Positions 25,552 to 33,854 of a stretch of DNA of 64,000 nt are shown in pieces. The stretch covers positions 102,309-166,308 of the forward strand of contig JAKLJP010000016.1 of NCBI GenBank assembly GCA_023151115.1. The letters run 5' to 3'. The stretch is from Anaerolineae bacterium. Lineage in GTDB: Bacteria; Chloroflexota; Anaerolineae; 4572-78; J111. The first letter of the stretch is position 1; each line of letters begins with the position of its first letter. The translations under genes and the position numbers were made by a program. The notes under the pieces were generated by a model. The model worked only from the letters and a program-made list of their open reading frames with translations. It was not told where the DNA came from and did no database searches.

Positions 25552-26577
25552 ATGGCCTCAATTGCACCGCAAAACGAACAAACAATGGACAAGCCTAAAG
25601 GGTTTTGGGCCAACCTCTGGGGCGGCGAGGGGCGCGCCTGGCAGTTGATCCGGGAGTCGGGTATTTTGGGCGCGCTGATTATCCTGATCATCGTTGGGGC
25701 GATTATCTCACCCCACTTTCTCAAGCCGACCAACCTGATCAACGTGATTCGCCAAATCGCCATTGTGGGTATTATCGGGATTGGCATGACCTTTGTTATT
25801 TTAACCGCGGGGATAGATTTGTCGGTTGGCTCGATTGTTGGTTTTGTGGCAGTTTTGAGTGCCAGCATGCTGCGGGCCGGGGCGCCATGGTATATCGTTA
25901 TTCCGGTGGGACTGGCAGCTGGCGGCGCTATCGGTGCGCTCAACGGTTTTGGCATCACCAAAGGCAATTTGCAGCCGTTTATTATGACGCTGGGGATGCT
26001 GGTTATCGCACGCGGGGTAACCATGACCTATTCGGAGGGCCAGCCGATCAGCATTGGTGAGGCGGCTGAGTCATTCAGTTGGTTGGGCGCGGGCGATTGG
26101 CTGGGTATTCCCGTTCCGGTCTGGCTCTTGCTGCTGGTAGCCGTTTTAGCCGGCCTGACCCTAACCTATACCCCCTGGGGCCGGCACATTTACGCGGTGG
26201 GCGACAATGTCGAGGCGGCCCGCCTCTCCGGGATCAACACCACCCTGGTGACATTTGGGGTTTATGTTATCAGCGGGGTCATGGCGGCGCTGTCGGCGCT
26301 GATCTTGGTATCGCGCTTGACCACCGGCGAACCCCTGCAAGGGACCGGTTTTGAGTTGGACGCGATTGCCATTGTGGTGATTGGGGGGACCAGTTTGTTC
26401 GGCGGCGAGGGCGGCGTGCGCGGAACACTGGTGGGCGCGGCCATTGTGGCTGTGCTGGCCAACTTGCTCAACCTGGTGGGCGTCTCGCCGTTTTCACAGC
26501 AGATTGTCAAGGGTTTGATTATCATCAGCGCGGTGCTGCTGGAACGGCGCAGGGCCAGCCTGATGGAAAGGAGGTGA
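25552..26577 (+). CDS. Sugar ABC transporter permease, RbsC type
   Basis: 341 residues with about eight to ten membrane helices. Family blocks: TNLINVIRQIAIVGIIGIGMT, the signature LTAGIDLSVGS (about 83-93), and the cytoplasmic loop GRHIYAVGDNVEAARLSGI that meets the ATPase, followed by VIGGTSLFGGEGGV. It forms the membrane channel for the binding protein at 26876 and the ATPase at 27985. The start at 25552 lies 10 bases after the SDR fragment. The N-terminal 30 residues are polar and cytoplasmic. Confidence 0.9.
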   Translation: MASIAPQNEQTMDKPKGFWANLWGGEGRAWQLIRESGILGALIILIIVGAIISPHFLKPTNLINVIRQIAIVGIIGIGMTFVILTAGIDLSVGSIVGFVAVLSASMLRAGAPWYIVIPVGLAAGGAIGALNGFGITKGNLQPFIMTLGMLVIARGVTMTYSEGQPISIGEAAESFSWLGAGDWLGIPVPVWLLLLVAVLAGLTLTYTPWGRHIYAVGDNVEAARLSGINTTLVTFGVYVISGVMAALSALILVSRLTTGEPLQGTGFELDAIAIVVIGGTSLFGGEGGVRGTLVGAAIVAVLANLLNLVGVSPFSQQIVKGLIIISAVLLERRRASLMERR

Positions 26578-26595
26578 TCGCCTGCCTGGGGTTAA

Positions 26596-26705
26596 GGTGA
26601 AACGCCCCCTGCTTTGCGAGAGTCCGAGGGCGTTCCACCGTGTCATCCGACACGGCTAAATTATCCTCTACCTCCGAGTCTATGTCAAGTCAGCCGTGAC
26701 CTGAC
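26596..26705 (+). ncRNA. Three consecutive hairpins between permease and binding-protein genes
   Basis: GGTGAAACGCCC (26596-26607) pairs with GGGCGTTCCACC (26628-26639) with one wobble; CCGTGTC (26638-26644) pairs with GACACGG (26649-26655); GTCAAGTCA (26684-26692) pairs with TGACCTGAC (26697-26705) with one mismatch. No poly-T follows the first two. This could be an mRNA processing or stabilising element that raises expression of the binding protein, or a small structured RNA of unknown kind. Confidence 0.4.
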
Positions 26706-26818
26706 TACCCCTCTAAATATCATTATTTTGTTTGTCCCTCAGTATATTGTAAACATTGAAAAGGTACTGCCGAGTGCGGAGCACCCGGCGAGGTAGCAAA
26801 GTAGCAGAGTTGTGTGAC

Positions 26819-26850
26819 TCCCTGTCTACCGTCTACCGTCTACCGTCTAC
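26819..26850. repeat. Tandem GTCTACC repeat
   Basis: Four head-to-tail copies of the heptamer (G/C)TCTACC just before the ribosome binding site of the sugar-binding lipoprotein. It is too short and without spacers to be a CRISPR; it fits the word-repeat family. Confidence 0.7.
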
Positions 26851-26875
26851 TATTTTCAAAGGAGGATAATTTGCC

Positions 26876-27898
26876 ATGTCAACCGTGAAACAATTAATCA
26901 TTTTAGTCTTGATTGCCACATTTCTGGTAGCCTGCGCTGCCGCCAGCCAACCCGTCGCGCAGCCTGCCCAGGATGAGGCTCAGGCGGCTGAAGCCAAGCC
27001 AGCCGAGAGCGAAGCTCAAGCCGCCGCGCCCAAAGAAAAATATTTCTTTGGCTTTTCCCAGGCGCACAACGGCCACCCCTGGCGAGTAAACCAGACGGCC
27101 AATGTCCGCGACTATTGGGCCGCAAACCTGACCGATGAGGTCAATATGGTCTTCACCGATGGTCAGAACAAGCCGGAAAAGCAGACGGCGGATGTTGAAG
27201 ATTTGATTTCGCAGGGCATAGATGTGCTGATCCTGACCCCGGTCACGGCGGATGCCATGACCCCAGTGACGAAAAAAGCGATTGAGGGTGGCATCAAAGT
27301 TATCACCCTCGACCGCGAGGTGAGTACCCCAGTGACGCTGCACATCGGGGCCGACAACAAGCAGATTGGCCGGGCCGCCGCCAAGTACATCGCCGAGGAG
27401 TTGTTGAAGGGCAAAGGTAATATTATCGAGATTCAAGGCACGCTGGGCGCTTCGGCCACCATTGATCGCAACGTCGAATTTATGGAAGGGCTGAAAGAGT
27501 ATCCTGATGTGAAAGTCATTGCCAGCCAGACCGCCGATTACTCGCGGGAACCGGCGCTGAAATACATGGAAGATATGCTCCAGCGTTTTGGCCCCGGCGA
27601 GTTTACGGTGGTCTATGCTCACAACGATGAGATGGCCTTGGGCGCAATCCAGGCGCTCAAGACGGCAAACCGGCTGGAAGATGTCTTCGTCGTTGGCATT
27701 GACGGCCAGAATGAAGCCTTTGACGCCATCAAAGCCGGCGAAATGACCGCCACCTTTACCTACCCCAACGGCGGCAAGGAAGGGGTCGAGTACGCCTACA
27801 AACTCATGCAGGGCGAAAAGATCGAAAGCCCGCTGGTGCTGGACAGCGTAAAAGTAGATGCTTCCAACATTGACGAGTGGGTGGGCAAAGGGTTTTAA
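26876..27898 (+). CDS. Sugar-binding lipoprotein of the RbsB family
   Basis: 340 residues. A lipoprotein signal (LIILVLIATFLVAC, Cys at about 20) is followed by an Ala/Gln/Glu-rich spacer to about 55, then a two-lobe periplasmic-binding-protein fold: FFGFSQAHNGHPWR, LISQGIDVLILTPVTADAMTPV, KVITLDREV, GQNEAFDAIKAGEMTATF. It captures a sugar outside the cell and hands it to RbsC/RbsA partners. AAAGGAGG stands 10 bases before ATG 26876. The sugar is unknown; the kinase and aldolase nearby suggest a hexose or amino sugar. Confidence 0.9.
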   Translation: MSTVKQLIILVLIATFLVACAAASQPVAQPAQDEAQAAEAKPAESEAQAAAPKEKYFFGFSQAHNGHPWRVNQTANVRDYWAANLTDEVNMVFTDGQNKPEKQTADVEDLISQGIDVLILTPVTADAMTPVTKKAIEGGIKVITLDREVSTPVTLHIGADNKQIGRAAAKYIAEELLKGKGNIIEIQGTLGASATIDRNVEFMEGLKEYPDVKVIASQTADYSREPALKYMEDMLQRFGPGEFTVVYAHNDEMALGAIQALKTANRLEDVFVVGIDGQNEAFDAIKAGEMTATFTYPNGGKEGVEYAYKLMQGEKIESPLVLDSVKVDASNIDEWVGKGF

Positions 27899-27917
27899 GG
27901 TTAGGCAGTTGATGCGT

Positions 27918-27968
27918 GAAACGTGATGCGTGAGGTTTTTTTTCCGGAATCATCACGTATCACGTTTC
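27918..27968. repeat. 16-bp inverted repeat between binding protein and ATPase genes
   Basis: GAAACGTGATGCGTGA (27918-27933) pairs with TCACGTATCACGTTTC (27953-27968) with one wobble. Arms are made of the word ACGTGAT. It sits where differential mRNA stability within the transport operon would be set. Confidence 0.75.
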
Positions 27969-27984
27969 AATAGAAGGATTATCC

Positions 27985-29508
27985 ATGACCGAGTCGTACT
28001 CCCCAACCGCACCGCCCACCGAACTGATTCTGGAGATGCGCGGGATTGATAAGTCATTCCCCGGCGTGCATGCGCTCCGTTCGGTCAACCTGACGGTGGG
28101 GCGGGGGGAAGTGTTAGGCCTGGTCGGCGAGAATGGGGCGGGCAAATCTACGCTCATCAAAATTCTATCGGGGGCCTACACCCGCGACCGGGGGGAAATA
28201 CGGATCGGCGGGCAGGTGATTGAGGCGGCCAGCCCACACGAGATGATCGAGCGAGGGGTAGCGGTGATTTACCAGGAACCCTCGCTCGCCTCTCATCTGA
28301 CCACCGCCGAAAATATCTTTATGGGCCGCCTGCCCCCAACAAAGTTTGGCTTGATTGATTGGTCTAAACTGGAACATGACACCCTGGCTGTCGGTCTGAA
28401 GCTGGGCTTGAAGCTGCGGCCGCGAGTGCGGGTTCAGTATTTAAGTGTGGCCCAGCGCCAGATGGTCGAGATTGCGAAAGCCCTGTCGCGGGATGCGCGC
28501 CTGATTGTGCTGGATGAACCGTCGGCGGTGCTGGGCGAGGCGGAGTTGGAAGGGCTGTTTGCCTTGATCCGCCGGCTGGCCGAGCAAGGGGTGGCCTTTA
28601 TCTACATCTCGCACCGGCTCAACGAAGTCTTTGAGATTGCCGACCGGGTGACGGTGATGAAAGACGGGCAGGTGGTGAGCACGGATGCGGTCCAAAACCT
28701 CACCCCGACCCGCCTGATCAAGCTGATGGTCGGCCGCGAACTGAGCGAAATCTATCCTCAGCGCGCCCCGGTTTTTGGACGTGAAGCCCTGGCCGTGCAT
28801 GGACTCACCCGGCGCGGCGTTTTGCGCGAGGTTAGCCTGAGTGTACGCGAGGGCGAAATCCTGGGCATCGCCGGGCTGGCCGGTTCGGGCCGGACTGAAA
28901 TTCTGCGGGCCATCCTGGGAGCCGATCCGGTGGAGGCCGGCCAGATTGAAATTTTTGGCCGGCCGGTGCGGGTCAAATCGCCGCAGCAGGCCATCGAACT
29001 GGGGCTGGGCCTTTTGCCCGAAGACCGCAAAACCGAAGGGCTGCTCCTCCGCCAAACAGTCGGGTTTAACATGACCATTGCCCGGCTGAAGCAGTTCGCG
29101 CCGCAGGGCGTGCTCCACCTGGCGGCAGAACGAAAAAAGACCCAGGAGTACGTCGAGCGGCTGAATGTGCGCACGCCCAGTGTCAACGCCGGCATCCGCG
29201 GCTTGAGCGGTGGGAACCAACAGAAATGTGTCTTTGCCAAGTGGCTCAATGCCGAGTGTCGCATCCTCCTGGCCGATGAGCCAACGCGGGGGGTGGATGT
29301 CGGTGCAAAGCGGGAGATTTACCAACTGCTGGCCGATTTGGCCGCTCGCGGCGTGGCCATTGTCATGGTCTCGTCGGAACTGCCGGAAATTCTGGGCCTG
29401 AGCGACCGGATTGTGGTCATGCGCGAAGGGCGGGTGATGGCGACGCTGGATCGTGTAGACGCAACAGAAGAACGAATCATGCATTACGCTACGGGTCACG
29501 AAGCGTGA
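27985..29508 (+). CDS. Sugar ABC transporter ATPase with two ABC domains, RbsA type
   Basis: 507 residues. The first ABC domain (about 10-235) has Walker A GENGAGKST, signature YLSVAQRQMVEIAKALS and Walker B LIVLDEPSAVLGEAE. The second (about 255-500) has the degenerate Walker A GLAGSGRTEI, signature LSGGNQQKCVFAKWL and LLADEPTRGVDVGAKRE. This layout is specific to the ribose/galactose/xylose type transporters. In the first domain LSGGQ is replaced by LSVAQ, as in many RbsA proteins. It energises the permease at 25552. AAGGAT precedes ATG 27985. Confidence 0.92.
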   Translation: MTESYSPTAPPTELILEMRGIDKSFPGVHALRSVNLTVGRGEVLGLVGENGAGKSTLIKILSGAYTRDRGEIRIGGQVIEAASPHEMIERGVAVIYQEPSLASHLTTAENIFMGRLPPTKFGLIDWSKLEHDTLAVGLKLGLKLRPRVRVQYLSVAQRQMVEIAKALSRDARLIVLDEPSAVLGEAELEGLFALIRRLAEQGVAFIYISHRLNEVFEIADRVTVMKDGQVVSTDAVQNLTPTRLIKLMVGRELSEIYPQRAPVFGREALAVHGLTRRGVLREVSLSVREGEILGIAGLAGSGRTEILRAILGADPVEAGQIEIFGRPVRVKSPQQAIELGLGLLPEDRKTEGLLLRQTVGFNMTIARLKQFAPQGVLHLAAERKKTQEYVERLNVRTPSVNAGIRGLSGGNQQKCVFAKWLNAECRILLADEPTRGVDVGAKREIYQLLADLAARGVAIVMVSSELPEILGLSDRIVVMREGRVMATLDRVDATEERIMHYATGHEA

Positions 29509-29536
29509 CCCTGTGACAACAACTTCTATATTTGGC

Positions 29537-29566
29537 AATAATAAATTCAGGGGTTATTATTCGTTT
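29537..29566 (+). terminator. Weak terminator-like hairpin after the RbsA gene
   Basis: AATAATAA (29537-29544) pairs with TTATTATT (29554-29561), followed by CGTTTT. The stem is A/T only, so it is a weak candidate. Confidence 0.35.
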
Positions 29567-29659
29567 TAACCAACACCCCAACATTTTAATAATGAAACGC
29601 CCCGCTTACCTCAGGTAACTTTCTTTATTAACCTTTTTTATTTAATTTAGGAGGGAAAA

Positions 29660-30562
29660 GTGTCAGCATCAACATCACGGCGTAATTTCTTAAAAACATC
29701 GGCTTTGGCTTTCGGGGGAGGCATGGCGGCCTCAACCATGTTGGGGGGAGTCAAAGCCGCCCGCGCTGCCGGCTTACAGCAGGCAGGCACAGGCAAACTC
29801 CAAGAGGTGCTTGATCGGGGCACGGTTATTGTGGGCACCGGCAGCACCAATCCGCCCTGGCACTTTGAGGATGACCAGGGTAATTTAATCGGCTTTGACA
29901 TCGAGATGGCCCGTCTGCTGGCCAAGGGCCTCTTTGATGATCCCGAGGCCGTTGAGTTTGTGCGCCAAGCCTCTGATGCCCGCATTCCCAACCTGCAGAC
30001 CAATCAGATTGACGTGGTCTTCCAGTTCATGACGGTTACGGCCCAACGCGCGCAACTGGTCGAGTTTTCGATCCCTTACTATCGTGAAGGGGTGGGCACG
30101 CTGCTGCTCGCGGACAGCCCCTACAATGGAGCGCTGGACCTGGCCGCCCAGGGCAGCAGCGCCAAGGTTTCCATTCTGCAAAATGTTTATGCAGAAGATC
30201 TGGTGCATCAGGCCATGCCCGAAGCAGAAGTGATGCAGTTTGACTCGCAAGCCAATGCCATCCAGGCGCTCGATTCGGGACGGGTTGATGCCGCGGCGAT
30301 TGATGAGTCCACAGTGCGCTGGCTGGTACAGCAAAACCCGGATATCTACAAGGCCGGTGACTATGGCTGGTCGCCTCAAACTTACGCTGCCGCCGTGCGC
30401 CCCGGCGACGCTACCTGGTTGAATTTTATCAACACGGTTTTGCACGAGGCTATGACTGGGGTTGAATTTGCGACCTATGCGGCTGCCTTCAAACAATTCT
30501 TTGGGGTTGACCTGGCGCCGCCACCCGTGGGCTTCCCGGTAGAGTTCGGGGTGCGCCAGTAA
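29660..30562 (+). CDS. Amino-acid-type ABC solute-binding protein (family 3) with Tat signal
   Basis: 300 residues from GTG 29660, with AGGAGGG just upstream. The N-terminus has a twin-arginine signal SRRNFLKTSALAFGGGMAAS, so it is probably exported folded. The mature part is a family 3 binding protein: LDRGTVIVGTGSTNPPWHFEDDQGNLIGFDIEMARLL, VEFVRQASDARIPNLQTNQIDVVF and the C-terminal WLNFINTVLHEAM. Likely ligand is a polar or charged amino acid or related molecule. It heads the operon with two small permeases and an ATPase (30688-32784). Confidence 0.88.
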   Translation: MSASTSRRNFLKTSALAFGGGMAASTMLGGVKAARAAGLQQAGTGKLQEVLDRGTVIVGTGSTNPPWHFEDDQGNLIGFDIEMARLLAKGLFDDPEAVEFVRQASDARIPNLQTNQIDVVFQFMTVTAQRAQLVEFSIPYYREGVGTLLLADSPYNGALDLAAQGSSAKVSILQNVYAEDLVHQAMPEAEVMQFDSQANAIQALDSGRVDAAAIDESTVRWLVQQNPDIYKAGDYGWSPQTYAAAVRPGDATWLNFINTVLHEAMTGVEFATYAAAFKQFFGVDLAPPPVGFPVEFGVRQ

Positions 30563-30585
30563 TTTTAAGGATTGCTTGCTTGATA

Positions 30586-30659
30586 GCTCACGGATGAACA
30601 CGGATAACACAGATAAAAAGTTAAAAGCTATCCGTGTTTATCTGTGTAAATCCGTGAGC
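30586..30659. repeat. Nested inverted repeat between binding protein and permease
   Basis: GCTCACGGAT (30586-30595) pairs with ATCCGTGAGC (30650-30659); inner words AACACGGATA and TATCCGTGTTT and ACACAGATAAA and TTTATCTGTGT also pair. A close relative of the repeat at 50343-50409. Confidence 0.75.
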
Positions 30660-30687
30660 CACTTTATGGCTTATCTGAGTAGGTAAC

Positions 30688-31350
30688 GTGTATCACTTCA
30701 ACTGGCGTCCGGTTTTTCAGAACTTCGATTTGTTGTGGCAGGGTTTGCTGCTGGGCATCGGCATTGCCCTGCTTTCGCTGGCGATTGGCGCTGTCTTGGG
30801 CCTGGCCGGCGCATTTGCCCGGGTCTACGGCCCCCGCTGGGCCAGGACCTTTGTGGCGGCTTACGTCGAATTTGTCCGCAACATTCCCCTGCTCTTGATA
30901 ATCTATTTTGTCTACTTTGCGCTGCCGTTGATCGGCCTCAGGGTTTTGGATAATTTGTGGTCTTTTGTCTTTGCTCTGGCCATTTACTCCGGCGCTTATT
31001 TGACCGAGACGTTTCGAGCCGGCCTTCAGTCCATTGCTAAAGGCTATATCGAGGCAGGGAAGGCAGTCGGTTTGACTCGCGCCCAGGTGGCGCGTTATGT
31101 GACTGTGCCGCTGATGTTTCGGGTTGTCTTGCCCTCGTTGGGCAATACCTTGATTTCTCTCTTCAAAGATACCTCGCTGGCTTCCGCTATTTCCGTCCAC
31201 GAATTGACTTATGGGGCTATTCAGATCAATGTCAATACCTGGCGGATTATCGAGGTCTACACTGTTGTCGGATTAATGTATTTGGTCACTTGTTACAGTA
31301 TGGCCGGCTTGCTGCGCCTGCTGGAACGTCGCTTTGCTGTGGTCCGTTAA
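30688..31350 (+). CDS. Polar amino acid ABC transporter permease (first)
   Basis: 220 residues from a GTG, HisM/GlnP family, about five membrane helices. The EAA loop that docks on the ATPase reads GYIEAGKAVGLTRAQVARYVTVPL (about 118-140); the N-terminal block FLLLGIGIALLSLAIGAVLGL-like region and FVRNIPLLLIIYFVYF are typical. It forms a heterodimeric channel with the permease that starts 3 bases after its stop. The ribosome binding site is poor (GTAGGTAAC), which may keep its level below that of the binding protein. Confidence 0.88.
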   Translation: MYHFNWRPVFQNFDLLWQGLLLGIGIALLSLAIGAVLGLAGAFARVYGPRWARTFVAAYVEFVRNIPLLLIIYFVYFALPLIGLRVLDNLWSFVFALAIYSGAYLTETFRAGLQSIAKGYIEAGKAVGLTRAQVARYVTVPLMFRVVLPSLGNTLISLFKDTSLASAISVHELTYGAIQINVNTWRIIEVYTVVGLMYLVTCYSMAGLLRLLERRFAVVR

Positions 31351-31353
31351 AAT

Positions 31354-31995
31354 ATGGAAACAATTTTGGTCAGTTGGCCGCTCATTATGCGGGGGTTGCT
31401 GGTAACGCTGCAAGTGTCGGTGCTGGTCTTATTGATAGGCACCGTTATTGGGATTGGCGGCGGTCTGTCCCTCTTGTATGGCAGCTTGCCCTTGCGCTGG
31501 TTCGTTCGTGTTTATGTAGACACCATCCGGGGCATCCCGCTGCTGGTGCTGATTTTTGCCATTTTTTATGGCTTGCCCGCTTTGGGGCTGAAAGTATCGG
31601 CGCTGATGGCCGCTGTGATGGCGCTGAGTATTTTCTGTGGGGCGCATGTCTCGGAGGTCATTCGGGGTGGGGTTGACTCCATCCCCAAAGGTCAAACCGA
31701 CGCCGGCAAAGCGATTGGTCTGACCTTTCGCCAGCGTTTGCGCTATGTTATCTTTCCCCAGGCTGTGGGGCGTATCTTGCCACCCTGGGTCAATACCGCG
31801 GTTGAACTGGTCAAAGCCTCGTCCCTCGTCTCGCTGGTCAGTGTGGTAGACCTGATGCTGGCGATTCAACAAATCGTCGGGCGGACTCGCCAAACATTGT
31901 TATTATATGCCGTCGCCGCCTTGCTTTATTTCATTATCAATTACGCCATCTCGATGTTGGGGCAGCGTTTGGAAAAACGCTTCGCCTATACCTAA
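31354..31995 (+). CDS. Polar amino acid ABC transporter permease (second)
   Basis: 213 residues, same family as its upstream neighbour but clearly diverged; about five helices. The EAA loop is GQTDAGKAIGLTFRQRLRYVIFPQA; TIRGIPLLVLIFAIFYGLP matches the conserved segment before it. The start is 3 bases after the first permease stop, so translation is coupled. The ATPase gene follows after 15 bases. Confidence 0.88.
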   Translation: METILVSWPLIMRGLLVTLQVSVLVLLIGTVIGIGGGLSLLYGSLPLRWFVRVYVDTIRGIPLLVLIFAIFYGLPALGLKVSALMAAVMALSIFCGAHVSEVIRGGVDSIPKGQTDAGKAIGLTFRQRLRYVIFPQAVGRILPPWVNTAVELVKASSLVSLVSVVDLMLAIQQIVGRTRQTLLLYAVAALLYFIINYAISMLGQRLEKRFAYT

Positions 31996-32010
31996 ACTCC
32001 AGGAAATTCT

Positions 32011-32784
32011 ATGCCGCACAAGCTCGTCATTATTCAAAATCTGGTCAAACGCTTTGGCACTGTGGACATCCTACGCGGGGTCAATCTGGAGGTGGACAAG
32101 GGCGAAGTGGTGGTTATCATTGGCCCCAGCGGCTCCGGCAAGACCACCTTGCTGCGCTGTATCAATTTTTTGGAAGAATACCAGGAGGGTCGAATTTTCG
32201 TGGATAGCCAACTGATGGGCTATCGGGAAAATAACGGCAAACTGGTCAAACTGCCCGAAGATACCACTGCCAAAATGCGGGCCGATGTAGGCATGGTCTT
32301 CCAAAGCTTCAATCTCTTTCCCCACATGACCGCCCTGGATAATGTATTGTTAGGCTTAACCAAAGTGCGCAAGCTGGCCCAAAGCGAGGCCGAAGACCGC
32401 GCTGTGACCTGGCTCAAACGTGTCGGCTTGGGCGATAAACTGAAGTCGTATCCTTCTCAACTCTCCGGCGGACAGCAGCAGCGGGTTGGCATTGCCCGCG
32501 CCGTAGCGATGGGGCCGAAGGTCATGCTGTTTGATGAAGTCACTTCGGCTTTAGATCCAGAGTTGGTTAGCGAAGTGTTAAGCGTGATGGAAGATCTGGC
32601 TCACACCGGCATGACCATGCTGGTAGTGACTCATGAGATGCGTTTTGCTAAAGAGGTGGGCCAGCGCATCATTTTTATGGATGAAGGGGTAATTGTGGAG
32701 CAGGGGACACCTCAGCAAATTTTTGAGCAGCCGCAAACGGAGCGCTTGCGCACTTTTCTGGGGCACTTTGCCAAAACGCTGTAA
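32011..32784 (+). CDS. Polar amino acid ABC transporter ATPase, GlnQ/HisP type
   Basis: 257 residues, a complete ABC domain: Walker [10 protein letters not shown] (about 38-46), Q-loop [17 protein letters not shown], signature [14 protein letters not shown], Walker [13 protein letters not shown] and switch His in VVTHEM. Compared with GlnQ it has an extra loop (about 63-85) reading [18 protein letters not shown], as in the histidine permease subgroup. It closes the four-gene uptake operon that starts at 29660. Confidence 0.92.
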   Translation: MPHKLVIIQNLVKRFGTVDILRGVNLEVDKGEVVVIIGPSGSGKTTLLRCINFLEEYQEGRIFVDSQLMGYRENNGKLVKLPEDTTAKMRADVGMVFQSFNLFPHMTALDNVLLGLTKVRKLAQSEAEDRAVTWLKRVGLGDKLKSYPSQLSGGQQQRVGIARAVAMGPKVMLFDEVTSALDPELVSEVLSVMEDLAHTGMTMLVVTHEMRFAKEVGQRIIFMDEGVIVEQGTPQQIFEQPQTERLRTFLGHFAKTL

Positions 32785-32815
32785 TCCTGAAAAAAATCTT
32801 GACGGTTGCGGAAAA

Positions 32816-32870
32816 TGGAGTCCAAACCTGGGTCTGGAAAGGCCAAAACAAGCTCTGGCCTCCGTTCCCA
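32816..32870. repeat. Imperfect inverted repeat with the GGAGTCCAAA word
   Basis: GGAGTCCAAACCTGGGTC opens the element and GGCCTCCGTTCCC closes it; pairing is imperfect. It marks the end of the amino-acid operon just before the DeoR promoter. Confidence 0.45.
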
Positions 32871-32872
32871 AA

Positions 32873-32914
32873 ATTGCTCATTTTGTTGACAAATGAGCAA
32901 TGAAATGCTAATAT
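32873..32914 (+). promoter_or_regulatory. Strong promoter with a perfect dyad operator for the DeoR operon
   Basis: TTGACA (32886-32891), 17-base spacer, TAATAT (32909-32914) with an extended TG: close to consensus. The dyad ATTGCTCATTT (32873-32883) / AAATGAGCAAT (32891-32901) is perfect over 11 bp and straddles the -35, a classic place for autorepression. Confidence 0.78.
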
Positions 32915-32964
32915 TTGCGGTAATTAAGCAATCCCCCTTATTTGACAATCCAGGCGCGTCAAAG

Positions 32965-33726
32965 ATGACTACGGATCGCCAGTTAAAAATTTTGCAGCAC
33001 CTGACTCAGCACAACAGTTTAGAGGTGGGCCGGTTGAGCGAATTGTTGCAGGTTTCCCCTTCGACCATCCGGCGCGATTTGCGGGTGATGCAACAAGGGG
33101 GGCTGCTGCGGCGCGCTCATGGCGCTGCTCAATTACCAACCCCCATTCGCTATGAACTACCCTATGAAAATCGAGCGGCGCAGCACGTTGAAGCCAAGCG
33201 TAAAATTGCTGCCGCCGCCAAAGAACTGATTCGACCAGGATTAGTCATCGGGATTAATGGCGGCACCACCTGCACCGAATTGGCCCGCCAGCTACGAGCG
33301 ATGGAAAACGTTACCATCGTCACCAATGCGGTCAATATTGCTCTGGAACTTCAAGGACAGTGGGGCAAACGAGTCATCGTGACCGGGGGGCTGTTAAATC
33401 AAGACTCGTATGAATTGGTAGGCAGTCTGGTAGCGCAAAGCCTAGAAATGATGCGCCTTGATTTGGCCTTTTTGGGCGCCAGCGGAATTGACTTATCTTT
33501 TGGCTTCTCAGTAGCCGACGAGCCGGAGGCCGTCGCCAGCCGGGCTTTTATGACCGCCGCCGCCAAAACCGTTGTGCTGGCCGATCACTCCAAGATTGGT
33601 CAAACGACCTTTGCCCGCCTCTGCCGGCTGACCGAGGTAAACACGCTGATTACCGATGACAAAATTACGCCCGAACACTTGGCCGCCTTGCAAGAGACAG
33701 GGTTGAAAGTGCAAGTCGCAGGGTAG
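32965..33726 (+). CDS. DeoR-family transcriptional regulator
   Basis: 253 residues from ATG 32965; an in-frame ATG at 32893 lies inside the promoter and is rejected. N-terminal winged helix (about 1-56; LEVGRLSELLQVSPSTIRRDLRVMQQGGLLRRAHGG-like, with HGAAQ) and a C-terminal DeoRC sugar-phosphate sensor (about 75-235) with GLVIGINGGTTCTELA, VTNAVNIA and ADHSKIGQ. DeoR regulators usually bind a phosphorylated sugar. It opens the operon with the DegT aminotransferase and the Pot-like transporter, and should bind the dyad at 32873-32901. Confidence 0.88.
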   Translation: MTTDRQLKILQHLTQHNSLEVGRLSELLQVSPSTIRRDLRVMQQGGLLRRAHGAAQLPTPIRYELPYENRAAQHVEAKRKIAAAAKELIRPGLVIGINGGTTCTELARQLRAMENVTIVTNAVNIALELQGQWGKRVIVTGGLLNQDSYELVGSLVAQSLEMMRLDLAFLGASGIDLSFGFSVADEPEAVASRAFMTAAAKTVVLADHSKIGQTTFARLCRLTEVNTLITDDKITPEHLAALQETGLKVQVAG

Positions 33727-33835
33727 CAGGTAGCAGGGTAGCAGGTCGCAGGGTCGCAGGGTCGCAGGATTGTAGAGTTAAAGGTTGCTGATTACAGAGA
33801 ATATCTGACTACTGGCTACTGATTACTGACTACCA
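33721..33835. repeat. Tandem GCAGGGTA/GCAGGGTC word repeat
   Basis: About seven copies of AGCAGGGT or CGCAGGGT follow directly on the DeoR stop, then GACTACTGGCTACTGATTACTGACTACC words. The last DeoR residues run into the first copy, so the repeat touches the reading frame. Confidence 0.7.
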
Positions 33836-33854
33836 CTCCACAGGAGATTTATTT

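Noticed and set aside
26596..26705. Right end or guide RNA of an IS200/IS605-TnpB element
   Set aside because: The stem pattern recalled such RNAs, but no TnpB coding sequence or transposase was found next to it, and I could not match it with confidence.
26819..26850. Tandem GTCTACC copies as a CRISPR
   Set aside because: Units are 7 bases with no spacers, and no cas genes are present.
28441..29538. 365-codon open frame antisense to the RbsA-type ATPase
   Set aside because: The plus-strand ATPase carries all ABC motifs; the antisense frame has no family features.
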